This document shows, one piece after another, positions 10,973-22,008 of a stretch of DNA of 64,000 bases. Below the pieces are notes generated by a model. That model saw only the letters and a program-made list of their open reading frames with translations, was not told where the DNA came from and made no database searches. Source of the stretch: Erodium maritimum (taxonomy: Eukaryota; Streptophyta; Magnoliopsida; Geraniales; Geraniaceae); the NCBI GenBank assembly GCA_963921825.1, contig OY997593.1, positions 54,296,039-54,360,038 of the forward strand, written 5' to 3'. A program made the position numbers and the translations under genes. The stretch's first letter is position 1. Each line of letters starts with the position of its first letter.

Positions 10973-11635
10973 TCATGAGAAAGTTTTCCAATGGCCAAGA
11001 TGTTTTCTTCCCTTGGGAGGAGATGGACCGGCGCTCTTTGTTATCATCTTCTTCTCACTCGGTCTTCTTGTGTACTCTTTCCTCTTCGTTGACTTTGACC
11101 TCGGGCCTTGCAGGGTAGGGATCATGTACCATCCCAGAGAGGTGCACAGCACCGCAGCTGATCTACCGAACACGGCCAAGAACACCAATATCAGCACCAC
11201 AGCCGCCGCCAAGTAATACTCCGGCCGCCTACTCACGGCCTTCCACGATAAGCTCCTCTTCTTGGCCATTCTTTCCTCTTTCTCCCAAGCAGAGGACTCT
11301 GTCTCGACCTTGTCTTTGGTTTCTTCATTATCACTGTTCTTGGTCTTCTTGTTCTTGAGCTTCACCACAATGGGGACACAATCGTTCGAGCTCGAGTACA
11401 CAAAGCGGACTAGAGGCGCGTCTTCATCGGAACCAAGTTGCGCGTAAATCTTGCGCCTCTTCTCTTCGAGGTCGGCCACGAGCGCAGAGAACTTGTCGAG
11501 GCCACGGGCCGAGTACGGGTTGTCCTTGCTGCTATGTCTCCTGCAGAAGCTGTTCCTTCTTGCTCTCTTAGGAGTCAATGCCTCATCGTCTCCGTTGTGA
11601 AAACCGCCACTCCCACATATAAATGTACTCAACAT
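10973..11635 (-). CDS. ZCF37-like protein (UCP031279-type), 220 aa
   Basis: Intact single-exon minus-strand gene resembling plant ZCF37 and related proteins of unknown biochemical function. The N-terminus MLSTFICGSGGFH is the family start. The conserved core at residues 39-97 contains NPYSARGLDKFSAL, ADLEEKRRKIYAQ, VRFVYSSSNDCVP and IVVKLKNKK. Residues 141-165 (YLAAAVVLILVFLAVFGRSA onward) form one hydrophobic, probable membrane-spanning segment followed by LCTSLGWYMIPTLQG, then a basic tail. Length fits the family as I recall it. The start codon is the first ATG downstream of a TATA-like box at 11687-11694. No in-frame stop or frameshift, in contrast with the surrounding transposon debris. 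Family assignment is from motif memory. The membrane segment is inferred from hydrophobicity. Confidence 0.85.
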   Translation of the reverse strand: MLSTFICGSGGFHNGDDEALTPKRARRNSFCRRHSSKDNPYSARGLDKFSALVADLEEKRRKIYAQLGSDEDAPLVRFVYSSSNDCVPIVVKLKNKKTKNSDNEETKDKVETESSAWEKEERMAKKRSLSWKAVSRRPEYYLAAAVVLILVFLAVFGRSAAVLCTSLGWYMIPTLQGPRSKSTKRKEYTRRPSEKKMITKSAGPSPPKGRKHLGHWKTFS

Positions 11636-11686
11636 CTCTACTCTGATTCAAGCTTTGGGCTTCGATGGAAATGAATAACCCCAACT

Positions 11687-11694
11687 CTATATAT
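11687..11694 (-). promoter_or_regulatory. TATA-like box of the ZCF37-like gene
   Basis: The minus strand reads CCATATATAGAG about 55 bases upstream of the ATG, which allows a short 5' UTR of roughly 25 bases. Confidence 0.5.
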
Positions 11695-11699
11695 GGACT

Positions 11700-13449
11700 G
11701 ATTTGCTTGGAATGGAAGGCAAGGATGTATGAAGACCGGATCCAATTATTATTATTTTTTGGTCAAATAGAAATTCTGGAAAAACAAAAACTATACAAGG
11801 TTCCCCACATGATGATGTATTGCAACGTTTGACTTGGTGAGGAAGAAACAGAGGATGTAATGAGATTTATCATGAACAAGTCAGACATTAGGACAAAAAA
11901 CAGTGTAAGAAAGCTTTGGCTACAACTGTAGAACATGAACAAGTCTATGCATTTATGGCAGCAATGGATGAAGTCCCTAGAAGGAATGTGCATATTTTCC
12001 ACACATCTAGAAGGAAGCATTGAGTGCTTGTGATTATAGTATGGAGCTGTTGAATTGAGGATTGGATGGAAAGAAATCTCCATTTGAAAGAAACCAAGGG
12101 TGTGATGTAAGCTGACAGGACATGATCTAGCTCTGTATTTCTATAATCTGTTGTGATGTGTACAGATAAGTTGAAGATCATATGATCTTGCTGTCATGTA
12201 AGCTCAAATCCTTTATTTGATAACGTTGTGACCACGACAGCCCAAATTTTATTTTGCATAAGTCATTGAATAGTGTGTTAATATACTTTTCTTTTACTTG
12301 TACATCCACTGATGTTTATCGTTTCAGTTTATGGTATCAACCTAACTGTTTTAGGATAAGCTCCTACTCTACACTACTTGTGACCCCCTCTCGTCTTAAA
12401 TAAAGCATATAATTAATACTACACATTACATGTCCCATTCACATTAAAGAGAGAGAATTCAACTAACGTGTCATCATTTTGTACGTTCATAAATTTGGTG
12501 TGAGATATGGTGATTTTATCCGAATCCAACATCCTTATTCTAGGGAGACTTCTTTGTTTCAGAATCATTTTCTAGTACGAACAAGCTAGCTTGGTTTTAT
12601 TTGTTCCCTAAAAACAGAGTGTAGTGGTGCGGGAAAGAGAGAACTCTAACCTGAAGTCGCATTCAACATAAGCACCTTCATGCCGTCGGAGGAGATGAGT
12701 TAGTCGGATGGGGATCCAAACCTGAACTCCGAACATGATCGTTTTTACACATTTGGTGGTCTTAGATAAAATTTACGAAATGGGCTTTCTAATGGCTTAT
12801 AACGATATTCCGATACTTCAATACTATAGTAAATAAAGATATATTTATATGAAGAGGACATAAAAACCTATAAACTACAATTAACTCAAAGTCCCCGAGA
12901 TAACTGACCTCAAGTCCCCCTTAGAGCTTCAATATACTGAATCAGACTATAAAGCCATGCAACAAAATCAATCTTGGCTTCAAGAAATTCCGTCCAAGAG
13001 TAGACCGAAAAAAAACATGATGCTAAATCGATATAAAAAACCAGAGAATTTCATTTTATTTTTTTTAGCAAACAAATGTGCTATAATGAGGCAAAGATCA
13101 TCGATAACCAAGCCATGTTCCACCGACTAGAGCCATATCCAATACTAGATCATAAAGCCAGAATGAAAGTTCTGAGGCATAACCCAGTCCATATCCCACC
13201 AGGACCAGATCTTTCCCCCCCAAAACCACGAATCATAACTCACTCCATATCCCACCAAGACCAGAACTCCCCCCCCCCCCCCCCCCCAATAAAAAAAAAC
13301 AATGAAGCATAACCCACTCCACATGCCACCATATCCAGATCTTACATAGATCTCGCATTCTACAACATTGCAACAAGTGAGGGCTACGGAGTCTTATTTT
13401 CGATTGTCGTATCAAAACACCCGAGGGTTTTTCACGGATCACAACCTCT
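11700..13449. other. Intergenic, AT-rich
   Basis: No gene recognised. It contains a run of about 18 C at 13269-13287, preceded by a partly repeated phrase (CCCACCAGGACCAGATCTTTC and CCCACCAAGACCAGAACTCC). It probably includes upstream sequence of the ZCF37-like gene. Confidence 0.45.
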
Positions 13450-14170
13450 CTAAGACTCTTCTTTTTCTTAGCGAAGTTTAATTTGATCAGCTCGTATATT
13501 ATTCTTCAAAAAAGAATGTACGAATAACAAGTACAAGAAGGACCAGGACCAAAGAAATCCAATGATTACAAAGAAACTCTCAAAAGAGATAGAGGGCTAA
13601 AGAACGAAAACAAAGGAGGGCAACAGATCCAAAACAAAATATTACAAACGAAATGAAATCAACTCACATCGATGACTCACTCTTCACCTTCCGAAGTCAT
13701 GTTTGGGTCGTCGAAAAGCTTCGCTTGAGCAGGTTGGGCAGTTTGAGCATTTCGAGCTTGCGCAACCTGTTTCCAAACGTCAACAAGGCTAACGAGTCTT
13801 TCACGACTCAAAAAATATGCTCTTGACCTAGTAGTATAATAATGTGTACTCGATAAAAGAGGTGTCGATAGATGCTTAGGCAGTCGACCCTTACATTTCG
13901 GGGGTTTGAGATGGGCATCCTTACACGGACTACCCACTTGATCCCCAAAAGACCACCATCCTCAACCATGCATGGAAAATGGAGAGACCCACCAACTCTA
14001 CTTGCTACAACAGGCCCAACAGTCTCACGGCTCGCTTCCACAACCGAAGATGACTCGATTGGACCTGCAAGACCTAGCCCCTCTCAAGCTGCCTCACGTG
14101 ATCAGACTCCACCATATTCGATTCACCCATTAGGACCAAAGCACCATCTGGACACAAACCATCACTCCCT

Positions 14171-14173
14171 TAA
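14171..14173. repeat. PIF/Harbinger target-site duplication TAA, left
   Basis: TAA directly before the GAGCATC terminus. The matching TAA is at 16413-16415. Confidence 0.75.
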
Positions 14174-14483
14174 GAGCATCTGCATCAAGGGGGCAGAAAC
14201 TCTGAGACTTGAGGCTGAACCCTCTGCTGACTAGGCAGGGTTCAGCCCCCAGCCTCCCTAAAAAGAGTGTGCTCCACATCAGAGGGACAAGTATGGGGGC
14301 AGGATTTTCAGAAATGCTGACTGTGTAATTAATTAAGCTTTTAACTGAATCTGTTAACGTTATTTTTAAATCAACAACTACTAAATAAAATATAAATAGA
14401 AATTCATAAATAGAAATAAAAGTTCATATTTTTTTAAAAAAAGTACATAACTTAAAAAAAACATAAATTAAAAAATTACATAA

Positions 14484-15994
14484 TTAGGCATCCCCATTAA
14501 TGTGGTCGATTTGTTTTTGAAGTTTTCGAATTTGAGTCATCCATACCTGCATCATTTCCAAATGATGCTCCTTCTGTTCCGAGGTAAAATCGGACGTGTC
14601 CGTAGCCTTCATATCTTTAACTTCCTGCATATATTTATCAATTTTCTGGTCAAGAGTCACGGTAAGCTTCGCCTTCTCACACCTCCCTTGATCCATTTGG
14701 ACGAGATACGATGCTCTGTCTGCCATACTCTTCCTCTTCCTCTTCGCGGCCTTATTGCCAATTGGGTGTTCTCGTGGAGGCGGCATTCCAATTGGGGAAC
14801 TTGTACCCCCCGTTGGGGAACTTGGACGTCCGGTTGGTTGCTCGTCACCACTTAAATGTGTGACATTATCATCGGTTGGGGAGTGAAGTGGGCGGGGTTG
14901 TGCTGCTATAACTGCCGGACTCGTCCAATCGTCGTCGAAATACCCCGGCTTCGCCTTCATCTGCCCAGAACTTATCATCATTTTCCAACGGTTGTATCCA
15001 ATGGTGGAGCTTGAAAATCTTCGGCTCGTTTTTTAGAGGCATGGTGTGGATTCGATAGAGTTCCATCACCCGCTCCCTAAACTTTTCTTCGTTCCAGCCG
15101 CTATGACCTACCTGAGTCCTCTCCTTCCTCATCAGTGTGATATACCGCCTGACTCCTATAGCACTTTTTTTGAAATGACTCTTGACGGCTTGCACCGTCC
15201 ACTGATTGTTTGGGAAATTCCCAGCTTTGCACAAGCGCCTCTTCACCGTGCTCCAGAACGTGTTCCCATCTTGAGAGGTTCCGGTGACGGGGTCGTGCGT
15301 TGTGCGTTGTGCGTAGCCAGGCGTTGATCAGGAGCATATCCACTTCAGGGGGCCATTTGCTTCGCCTTTCTAGTGTCGCCCAGGTCCTCGGTCCCACGGA
15401 TGATGAAGTAGACGACAAACGGGTTCCGGTGGCGGCCGGCATCGAGAATTGTTGTTGGCCGAAATATTTGGGCCCCATGTTGTAAGGGTCAAACAGTGGG
15501 CGGGTGAATACCCCAGTCGTGTTTGGCAGTTGTCCAATTGGATTGGGCGGTTGTCCAATTGGATTGGGGGGTTGTCCTGTTGGGTAGGCCAGTTGTCCTA
15601 TTCCACCTACGTTGACGTTTAAATTTTTAATTTTGGATAATTCAAACTTTGATCATACATAATTAAAACTAAACATATAATTTAACTACAATTGAACATA
15701 CATGAAATTTAAATTAATAAAATGATTAATATTTTAATTAATGAAATGGATAAAATTATAATTCATAAAATTACCTTGGCCCTAAAGAGAGGCCATGTAT
15801 TGGTTGAACGCCTCAGGGTTCCAACCACCGGTTGGGGTGAAACCGGTTTGCAACATCTGTACGTAGGTCGACCCGAGTTGATTGGTGGTCGCACCTTGTT
15901 GATTGGTGTTCGCACCTTGTTGATTGATGTTGTTCTCCTCGTCCGTATTGAAAACTTGGTGTTCCGGCGGTTGAGTGAAATCGTCGTCAGACAT
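14484..15994 (-). pseudogene. PIF-type SANT/Myb-like ORF1 (annotated elsewhere as GST T3-like)
   Basis: Exon 1 (15994-15785) starts MSDDDFTQPPEHQVFNTDEE. The intron runs from the donor near 15775 to the acceptor GTAG at 15610-15607. Exon 2 (from 15606) encodes a Pro-Gly-Gln repeat (IGQPPNP), then a SANT/Myb-like region: RSKWPPEVDMLLINAW, NTFWSTVKRRLCKAGN, RRYITLMRKERTQ, KLHHWIQPLENDDKFW. The C-terminus (PIGNKAAKRKRKSM and a coiled tail ending KQIDHINGDA) resembles the NAM-associated domain. In PIF/Pong elements this ORF1 partners the transposase and binds DNA. Frameshifts near 15300 (a short GTGCGTT duplication) and near 14875 break it. A TATA box lies upstream. Confidence 0.8.
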
Positions 15995-16092
15995 TATCTA
16001 TCGGATTTTACAAAGACGATATGAATTTGAGAGAGTGAGGTTTGAGAGAATATGAAGTTTGTTGTGTGGATTTGATGAAATGAGGTGAGGGG

Positions 16093-16100
16093 TATATATA
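16093..16100 (-). promoter_or_regulatory. TATA box of the PIF copy 1 ORF
   Basis: TATATATA about 100 bases upstream of the ATG at 15994. The equivalent place in copies 2 and 4 also has TATAAATA. Confidence 0.6.
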
Positions 16101-16412
16101 GTGGTTGAGGAAGTGTTTTTTATTCTATTTTGTATTTAATTTTAAAAAAAAGGGTAGTTGTTGCCGACCGTTGCTGAGAGCAACGGTCATTTTTTTTCCG
16201 GCTTGGACACGTGGCAAGCTGCCACCGGGCAGCAGAGAGACGCGAGGCTGATTTTGGCATCGCGCCTCTGCCCCCCGAACCCGAGCCCAACCCCATCCTG
16301 CCACGCGCCCCTCACGCCCCCCTCCCCACACCGAGCGAACCCCGAACCCGAACCCCATTTTCCTTCTGCTCGCGCCCCGGCCTTGCTACACGCCCCCTTG
16401 ATGAGGATGCTC

Positions 16413-16415
16413 TAA
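16413..16415. repeat. PIF/Harbinger target-site duplication TAA, right
   Basis: TAA directly after the terminal inverted repeat of copy 1. Confidence 0.75.
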
Positions 16416-17160
16416 TAACCTCCCCGCTTCATGATCCACGCCTGAACCAACCAAGGGCTAATTGTGAATTTGTTGGTGTGGAAGTGATGAATCAAGAACT
16501 ACATTGGGCTCAACATTGGGCCCAACCAAGTCCATAACTAGCACAGATCCCACCTCATCTTCTCTAACGAAGCGGTCACAGTAGATCCCGACCAAGGAGA
16601 TGCGATGGGATTCAAATTTACATGATCCTTCTGAGAAGTATCTGGCCCATGAACTGGAGAAAATCGATCGCGAATCCCATACATCAAAGTCCTAAACTTG
16701 GTTCTTGGCAATCCGAATTGAGGAACGAGGTAAAATGGTGATTATGATGTCACCACTACAAATCTCCCCAACTATATCACGATGAGACAGCTCAACCAAC
16801 TGCTTCACCTTTACGATTGGAAATGCCGAACTGAAAATTGGTTTCTCCGGTCGAGCTAAGGTGACCAGTAATACATAGCCATTGATTTTGAGACCGTGGA
16901 GACAAATAGGTACCGAACACATTTCAAACGATTCAAAAGGCAGATTAGTGACAAAAACCGTCACCTGTGATTCCATGAGAGGATTATGAAACTCATTAGT
17001 TGGAGATCCACTTGTTCACTCAGTTCCAAATGGTCTTTAAATAACAAGCCTCTGGAAATTTCCATCAACAAGGTGTAGCCTTTAAAACGGGATCCATGGA
17101 AGACCGCGATCAATCGCTCTGCATCCTCATGTGTCTCCACGTGGAACAAGCGAAAAAACT

Positions 17161-17971
17161 TCCCCTTCTTATTTCGTTTTCGGGACTAACTCAACCTTCA
17201 CACTGTTGCTACCTTTCCAAACGTGATCTGCCACCATTCTTCTGTAGTTTGAAAAGTAGGTTGCAGTTTTAATAATCTTTCTTCATATTAGTATGTGAAA
17301 CTATAAAATTTGAATTTTCGAAATCGGATATCGTTTTTTGGAAAACCCTGAATTGTCCCTAAAAATCGACACGAGTACATTCAGTTTGTGAAACTACAAA
17401 ATTGAATTTTTTGAAATCGGATGTTGGGTTTTCGGAAAATTCTAATCTACCCCTAAATTTCGACTAGCATATAGTTGGGTCGTGGATTATCCAAAAATCC
17501 TAAAATTTTGATATTTGAATAAGTGAGATTTACATATACTATTATGAAGCTCTTCGAAATTAGATTACAGGTTTAAAAAAACCCTAATTTCTATAATTTA
17601 CGAATAATTGAGAAAAGTTACCTGAATTTTCGAAATTTAGTATAGGAGCTCGAGATTTTGAAATATCCTAATATTTTGGAATCTAAATCATTGTATTTAT
17701 AGTTATTTATAAAATTGGTTCTTTAGAAACCGGATACCAGGTTTTTAGAATACACTAATTTTGACTTAACCGGGAAGGTAAAAGTGATTTTTTGAAAGTC
17801 ATGACTACTTACTCAAAACTACAAACAAAGAATAGTCTTATATATTAATTGGATTAATGCACATGATTGATTATAAAGTTAAAAGGGAAAAGAAATGGAG
17901 AGCTCAAAGGTTTTGAAAAGGATACATTATGTTGTATGACTACCAGTATGCATAGCATATAGTCCCTATTC
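17161..17971. other. Intergenic, AT-rich
   Basis: No gene recognised. A loose repetition is visible: GTGAAACTATAAAATTTGAATTTTCGAAATCGGAT near 17295 recurs in similar form near 17393, each followed by a TTTTTGGAAAA-like phrase. Confidence 0.45.
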
Positions 17972-18295
17972 GACCAATGTATTGTAGGATCCCCGTACTA
18001 GAGCAATCACATCATACTTACCATGGAACGCACACCATGCAGCGCGGCGATGTGGTGCGTGGTTCGCACCACGCACCACATCCTTACGGTACGTGGGGCG
18101 TGGGGCGACGCACGCACCAGAAATCTGGTGCGTGGTGCGGGGGTCGCGTGAGTCGTGGTCGGCCAATGGCACTCGGACACGTGGCCCTCAAACGGTAAAA
18201 AAAAATTGACTTTTGGCAACGGTCTGATTCAATGGTAATATTTTTTTAATTAAAACCAAATAAATTTAATACAAAAAAAATATTTTCTCCCTCCC

Positions 18296-18303
18296 TATAA
18301 ATA
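18296..18303 (+). promoter_or_regulatory. TATA box of the PIF copy 2 ORF
   Basis: TATAAATA, about 150 bases before the exon 1 reading frame, matching copy 4 (54033-54040). Confidence 0.6.
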
Positions 18304-18676
18304 CCTCTTCCCTCATTCATCCAACACACTCCACTTCTCTCAAAATTCTCTCAACTTTTACTCTAAAATTTATCCACTTCATCTTTACAAAATCCGATCA
18401 AAAATATTTGACGATTCGTCCTAACCAGCAACCTCACCGGAGCGACAAGAGTACGTGTCGGACGACATCAATTCGGCCCCTGATCTCATCATACCTCAAG
18501 GACCAAGCTTGCAACAAATGTTCAACCTTACCGGTATTTGGAACGAGCAAGTTTTCCATCAATTTATACAACAAGGATGGACCACCAGTAGTTTGACTAA
18601 TTCCTCGTCTTTAATTAATTTTGATTGCTTAATTTTTTTTATTTAGTATGTTAATTAATCTTTATTATGTATGCTA

Positions 18677-18681
18677 GTTAA
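18677..18681. repeat. LTR target-site duplication GTTAA, left
   Basis: GTTAA directly before the LTR; identical copy at 22004-22008. Confidence 0.85.
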
Positions 18682-21600
18682 TGTCACACCCCAATTTCAG
18701 TAAACCGAACTAGGGACGCGAACATTTAAAATAATAAAACCGTTTGAAACCTGTTTTGAATAAACACTTTAAAATCTCCATTTAGTTAATCAAATAATAT
18801 TTACAACTTAAAATGTGTCCAAACACGTGGACAAAAGTACAAGGTATCCGTCACTAGACTCAAAAGACAAAAACTTGGACTCCGCTCCTAGCTCCACAAG
18901 CTTCGAGAGCTCACCTAGTCTGTCCTGTGATCAGTACCTGTAGGAAAAGCAGCTAGGGGTGAGCGTTCGCTCACCACCACAGATAACAGACTGACTACGG
19001 CATAATTAGCAGACAATGCCGGTAACACCCACAACAAACTCAACTCCGGGGATCACTGTCCCCAACCCAAGTACTCTGAATGTACACACACCCACAGTTA
19101 CTTTCCTTGACCAACTCGACACCCTGACACGTAAAGTAGACCCGACACCACGATCACGACCTCTTCCAAGGACTCAAACGAAAGCTACGAAACACCAAAC
19201 AAGATCACAAAGGATCGCACACCAAACAAATCACAAAGGATCGCACACCAAACAAATCACAAAGGATCGCACACCAAACAAATCACAAAGGATCGCACAC
19301 CAAACAAGATCACAAAGGATCGCATACCAGCTGCTCAGTAACCTCTCCCACTCACACGAACACGGATCAGGCTAGCCTAAGAATGCTTACAACCTGTGAT
19401 ACTCAAACTCGGACCAGGCCAGCCAAAGAATGCTTGCAACCTGTTGATACTCAAACTGTGTCAGGTCAGCCAAAGAATGCTTGCAACCCGTTGATACTCA
19501 AACTTGGTCAAGCCAGCCAAAGAATGCTTGCAACCTACCGGGATTCGCAATCACAATCACAATCACAAGCACGTTCAACAACCAGTAACAACACAGGTTC
19601 AACACTCACAGGCACTCATGGCCACCAAGACACCAACAGTAAAACTCGGACTCAACAACCCCACAGGCACTCACGGCCTCCCAAGACACACCAACAGTAA
19701 CTCACGGGCTCAACAACCCCACGGGCACTCACGACCTCTCAAAACTACCAACAGTCACTCACGGGCTCAACAACCCCACAGGCACTCACGGCCTCTCAAG
19801 ACACACAAACAGTAACTCACGGGCTCAACAACCCTACAGGCACTCACGGCCTCCCAAGACACACAAACAATAACTCACGGGCTCAACAACCCTACAGGCA
19901 CTCACGGCCTCCCAAGACACACAAACAGTAACTCACGGGCTCAACAACCCTACAGGCACTCACGGCCTCCCAAGACACACAAACAGTAACTCCCGGGCTC
20001 AACAACCCTACAGGCACTCACGGCCTCCCAAGACACACCGCCAATAAAGACCCGGGTTCAACAACCCCACGGGCACTCATGGCCACCCAAAACACCAAAG
20101 GTAAAGACACGAGTTCAACAACCCCACGGGCACTCATGGCCACCCAAAACATCAACAATAATACACGGGCTCTCAAGGCCACCCAAGACATCAACAATAA
20201 TACACGGGCTCACAAGGCCACTCAAGACATCAACAATAATACACAAACAACCTCCGGCATAACCAATGCCTCCAACAGTCCTAAAATCAACAGTTTCACA
20301 AACAACCTCCGGCCATGGTCATATGCCTCCAGTAATTCTAACATCGATAAGTTCTCTGATCCTACGACACTACTAAGTGTCACATGCATTTCCAATATTC
20401 GCTACGTTCCCGTATCATGCCTTTCTAATATTCGATAAACCTACTTAACCCACGACACCCCAAGTGTCACATGCAATTCTATTGTTAACTTTCCCCAGTC
20501 AGGGCCGAGATCCGGCTACTTTTCCCTACCTCGTGCGTGTTCTCCCAAAAGCCAACCAACGAGCTCCGGTGATGATCTCAGTCACTCACCCCGCTTTCCC
20601 TTGCCTCGGTCCGTGGCACGATCTAAAAGAACACAATTTAAAGGCACTTAACAACTCGCAGGAATAACGGAAAATCATTAAACTCGATGCCCAAACTTAA
20701 CCCCGACAATGTCGATCACTCCCAAAACTTCCGAATTACTCGACATTGTCGATAAGGGATCCATAAAGGCCCGATTCGTCCGACATGGCGAATCTGCCCG
20801 GGTTTTGTAAATGCCATTCCGGGGCTCCAAAATTTCCCGTTTTCGTTTCTACGGTCTTAGAATAATTCAAGGGTCCCAATGTACTTGACCGAATCGAATT
20901 CCGACTCCCGATTCAATTAATTACTGTTTCAAGTTTCTAAAACCCGTTAATTATAATTTTTCCAATTTAATTCCAATTTTCGATTCAGTTAAGGATAAAT
21001 GGTCCGGGGAATGTTTTAAACCTCCCGAACACTAAAACCGAGCACCCGAGCACGTGGGCCCCACCCGTCCAAGCTAGGCCGTGGGCCCTAGGGCTTAAAT
21101 GAGGCTCGGCCACCATGGTGGTGGCCGGCCCTAGCTCCGGCCAACCACCTCCTATGGTGGCCGGGGCTCCTCCCGAGCCCCCGGTCGCCGGAAAACGTTC
21201 AAATACTCCTCCAAACACCTCTAAAACGTCTCCAACACCTACCCCAACATCAAAACCACCTTAAACTAATAGTTTTACAAAAACCTAACTTCCAAAATTA
21301 ATCAAAACGAGAATCGGTTCGGTGTATACCGTAGAGGAGAACGAGGGGAACGAGATTGCTCATTGCCTCGAGACGATCCAAAGGTGGAGATGACGTGAAT
21401 AGTGCTCCCACCCTAGCTTTCTCTCTTCCCTTCTTCTCCTTCTCTCCCTTTCTTCTCTCTTCTTTCTCTTTCTAAAACACTAACTCATTTTATCTTTTTT
21501 TTTCTCTTTTTAATACATGGCCGGCCACACATGTCCTCTCATCCTTATTTCCCCCCCCCCCCCCCCAAAACTAACACCACCACATAATGGACAAGTAACA

Positions 21601-22003
21601 AGTGGGTCCCACACCTTTTGGAAAATATCTACTTGATATTTTCCAATCAGATTCGCGAAAAACGGACGTTTCGGGCCCTGAACGGGCACTTTTCCCAAGA
21701 AATTACGAAACTTGGCGGGCTACAAGGAAACGGCTCAACTAAGACCGCTGCGACGACGGCTAAGATTTTTGGATCCAAAACGTCGCTCGGTTGACTTTTC
21801 CAACGAAAAGTCAACATTTCCCAAATTGATCAGAAAGTTGCCCTGAGTCCCCCGGAACTCACTTTGGTCAATAACGGGGTCAAATTAAGTCCGGTATGAC
21901 ACTCGGGGTCATTTTAGGTTCAATTTAGTGTCAGCCTTAAAAATTTTAAAATTTTCCTGTTTTTCGCAGGTTTGACTGGCGTTGACCGGAAGTGGTTATT
22001 ACA
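18682..22003 (-). mobile_element. Solo LTR, 3322 bp, diverged Ty3/gypsy family
   Basis: Begins TGTCACACCC and ends GGTTATTACA on the plus strand, flanked by the exact 5-bp duplication GTTAA. No internal region, so a solo LTR, in minus orientation by comparison with its relatives. It lacks the CCGGTTTTGACCGG hairpin of the others but keeps a perfect TGAGC-GTTC-GCTCA palindrome at 18959-18973 and the acceptor-like CTACAG. It contains three tandem arrays (19195-20270), a CA-rich zone and a C tract near 21552. Confidence 0.88.
19195..20270 (+). repeat. Three successive tandem arrays inside the LTR
   Basis: Array 1, about 19195-19330, repeats a 26-bp unit (ATCACAAAGGATCGCACACC core). Array 2, about 19380-19540, repeats a roughly 53-bp unit (AAGAATGCTTGCAACCTG core) about four times. 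Array 3, about 19600-20270, repeats a roughly 57-bp unit (GGCTCAACAACC … GGCACTCACGGCC) around ten times, with decay toward the right. Long open frames here come from the lack of stops in the repeats. Confidence 0.85.
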
Positions 22004-22008
22004 GTTAA
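22004..22008. repeat. LTR target-site duplication GTTAA, right
   Basis: GTTAA directly after ATTACA, the LTR terminus. Confidence 0.85.

Larger units (their letters stand above)
14174..16412 (-). mobile_element. PIF/Harbinger-type element copy 1 (2239 bp)
   Basis: Terminal inverted repeats GAGCATCTGCATCAAGGGGG (left) and, reversed, GAGCATCCTCATCAAGGGGG (right), flanked by TAA on both sides, the 3-bp preference of PIF/Harbinger elements. It carries one spliced SANT/Myb-like ORF on the minus strand and no recognisable DDE transposase. The right subterminal region is rich in CCCCGAACCCGAGCCC-like repeats. It is inserted in RRM retroelement copy C. Confidence 0.88.
13677..17149 (-). pseudogene. 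RRM-containing L1 ORF1, decayed
   Basis: Read on the minus strand from 17149. RRM-like segments come first (HVETHEDAERLIAVFHGSRF, then KGYTLLMEIS). A second RRM-like piece lies at 16976-16692 (SQVTVFVTNLPFES, then HGLKINGYVLLVTLARPEKP). After the PIF insertion the C-terminal region gives DAHLKPPKCKGRLPKHLS, then VDVWKQVAQARNAQTAQPA, ending at the stop at 13677. The same C-terminus occurs in copies A and B. RRM-bearing ORF1 proteins are known in the BNR-type plant L1 clade. Frameshifts separate the pieces, so it is non-functional. No ORF2 sequence follows before the tail. Confidence 0.68.
13450..17160 (-). mobile_element. RRM-type ORF1 retroelement, copy C (split by PIF copy 1)
   Basis: Minus-strand non-LTR element related to copies A (44456-46264) and B (26983-27863). 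It shares with them the ORF1 C-terminus, the short 3' UTR (including an AACTCTCAAAAGAG block on the plus strand) and the terminal pattern AATTAAACTTCGCTAAGAAAAAG before the tail. PIF copy 1 occupies 14174-16412. Ends are approximate; no target-site duplication was found. Confidence 0.68.

Noticed and set aside
19016..20438. Plus-strand ORFs of 100-119 codons rich in His, Thr and Gln
   Set aside because: Translation of three tandem arrays inside an LTR.
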